A stretch of 33,746 bases of DNA, taken from Candidatus Omnitrophota bacterium. GTDB lineage: Bacteria > Omnitrophota > Gorgyraeia > Gygaellales > Profunditerraquicolaceae. The stretch spans positions 1-33,746 of the forward strand of contig JAGVER010000014.1 of the NCBI GenBank assembly GCA_020058085.1, in the 5' to 3' direction. This document shows positions 32,720 through 33,746 of the stretch, piece by piece. The notes beneath the pieces were generated by a model. That model was not told where the DNA came from. It did not search any database and saw nothing but the letters and a program-made list of their open reading frames with translations. Position 1 is the stretch's first letter. Each line of letters begins with the position of its first letter. A program made the position numbers and the translations under genes.

Positions 32720-33655
32720 ATGGCCATAAGAATTCTTATTGTTGATGATGACCCGGATATACGGGACGTATTAAAGCTTACCTTATCAGAGGAAAATTAC
32801 GAGATACTTGAAGCCGACAATGGAGAAGATGCCTTAAAGATCATACACAATAACCAGCCCGACCTTATATTATTGGATTATAAAATTCCCAAGATTGACG
32901 GCCGCGAGGTCTGCCGCAGAATAAAAAAAGACTTACTCTTGCGCCACCTACCTATAATAATGGTAACCGGCAAAGGCGACATTAACGATAAGGTTGACGG
33001 CATTGATTCCGGAGCAGATGACTATGTAGTTAAGCCTTTTGAACCTAAAGAATTACTTGCGCGCATCCGGATGATTTTAAGACACACCGAGCGCGACCTG
33101 GAAGCTAACCCCCTGACCCGCCTGCCGGGTAATGTCTCTATTCTAAAGGAGCTATCCCACAGGCTAGAAAACAAATCTTTCTTCGCCGTCTGTTATTTAG
33201 ATTTGGACAAATTTAAATCTTATAATGATAAATACGGATTCGAGCATGGAGACGAAGTAATCCGCGAAACTGCCCGCCTCTTAATCAGCTCCACGAAAGA
33301 GTTTGGAAATCCGGATGATTTCATAGGGCATATCGGAGGAGATGACTTTGTCATCCTGACCACTCTTGATAAAACAGATTTATTATGCCAGAAAATAATC
33401 CTTAACTTCGAAAAACTTGTCCCTTCTTTTTACAATGAAAAAGACAAAAAAAATGGCTTTATAATGGCCAAAGACCGTAAAGGTAAGGAACAAAAGATAC
33501 CGCTCCTCTCAATATCTATAGGTGTCGTCACAAATGAACACCGTAAGATTACCCACGTTGCCCAGATTGGCGAAATCGGTGCAGAATTAAAATCTTACGC
33601 CAAGAGCCTCGAAAGAAGCAATTACGTAAAAGACCACCGCAAAGTCATAAGATAA
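32720..33655 (+). CDS. Response regulator with REC and GGDEF-like domain
   Basis: A 311-residue product. REC domain at 1-122 with acidic pocket DDD9-11, phospho-acceptor Asp53 (LILLDYKIP) and KPF motif. A GGDEF-like domain follows from about 132, with DLDKFKSYNDKYGFEHGD matching the nucleotide-binding segment. The signature reads GGDDF (206-210) instead of GG(D/E)EF, and the inhibitory RxxD site is NPDD, lacking Arg. The protein may be a weak or degenerate diguanylate cyclase or a GTP/c-di-GMP sensor. It is the last gene of the operon, 3 bp after the kinase, and its likely phosphate donor is that kinase. Confidence 0.93.
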   Translation: MAIRILIVDDDPDIRDVLKLTLSEENYEILEADNGEDALKIIHNNQPDLILLDYKIPKIDGREVCRRIKKDLLLRHLPIIMVTGKGDINDKVDGIDSGADDYVVKPFEPKELLARIRMILRHTERDLEANPLTRLPGNVSILKELSHRLENKSFFAVCYLDLDKFKSYNDKYGFEHGDEVIRETARLLISSTKEFGNPDDFIGHIGGDDFVILTTLDKTDLLCQKIILNFEKLVPSFYNEKDKKNGFIMAKDRKGKEQKIPLLSISIGVVTNEHRKITHVAQIGEIGAELKSYAKSLERSNYVKDHRKVIR

Positions 33656-33660
33656 ATAAT

Positions 33661-33733
33661 AGTAAATAATAGGGACGGTTCTAATTTTGTCCAAATAAAC
33701 CAAAGAAAATTAGAACCGTCCCTATTATTTACT
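33661..33733. repeat. Perfect 28-bp inverted repeat at the right edge (REPIN/MITE-like)
   Basis: Arms 33661-33688 and 33706-33733 are exact inverse copies, separated by 17 bp. They contain TAGGGACGGTTCTAATTTT, a phrase I associate with dispersed repeats moved by REP-associated tyrosine transposases. It starts five bases after the last stop and could also end transcription, although no U-tract follows. Confidence 0.85.
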
Positions 33734-33746
33734 ACTGGTGCGCGGG

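Noticed and set aside
30185-32727. Minus-strand frames opposite the FIST-kinase-REC operon
   Set aside because: Shadows of genes with intact family motifs.

Overview
The window looks like a chromosomal segment of an uncultured Gram-negative bacterium, most likely a member of Candidatus Omnitrophota. Three things point there: a giant open reading frame of the kind known from that phylum, a Tad-type pilus locus next to it, and the low-complexity, Asn/Gly/Ser-rich surface proteins. The phylum assignment is inference; no rRNA or universal marker is present.

Region by region. (1) 1-8991, minus strand: the first 2,997 codons of a giant secreted or surface protein that runs off the left edge without a stop. 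It has an N-terminal membrane or signal segment, a C39-like cysteine peptidase domain with Cys/His/Asp in place, a Pro/Ser/Thr/Asn linker, about 1,500 residues of beta-type sequence, five 41-residue tandem repeats and a decapeptide repeat at the edge. (2) 8992-9303: its leader holds a strong promoter, a c-di-GMP-I (GEMM) riboswitch and an intrinsic terminator. (3) 9554-11794: a 664-residue secreted repeat protein with its own structured, attenuator-like leader. (4) 12038-21550, minus strand: a pilin operon with its own promoter and attenuator leader. It encodes eleven type IVb pilin-like proteins, TadB, TadC and several secreted or lipoproteins. (5) 21581-23464: a transposase-like gene with its own promoter, lying between the two halves of the Tad locus. 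(6) 23499-29667, minus strand: the second Tad operon, with a small membrane protein, a PpiC-type lipoprotein, CpaB, a CpaC secretin carrying a TonB C-terminal domain, a fused CpaE-CpaF ATPase and a DUF192 protein. (7) 29777-29851: tRNA-Glu(CUC), divergent from (8) 30032-33655, plus strand: FIST sensor, GAF histidine kinase and REC-GGDEF-like response regulator in one tight operon. (9) The right edge carries a perfect 28-bp inverted repeat.

How the parts may work together (inference): the plus-strand sensory operon ends in a GGDEF-like protein, and the giant gene is preceded by a c-di-GMP riboswitch, so second-messenger signalling could couple environmental sensing to a giant surface protein beside a Tad pilus. 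The GGDEF motif is altered (GGDDF), so its activity is uncertain. A second layer of RNA control is suggested by a bulged-C hairpin that occurs four times, in the leaders of both Tad operons, between two genes of one of them, and in the leader of the 664-residue protein. I do not recognise that RNA element.

Nearly all open frames on the plus strand between 1 and 29,700 are shadows of these minus-strand genes. No CRISPR array, rRNA, prepilin peptidase (TadV) or complete insertion sequence was found.
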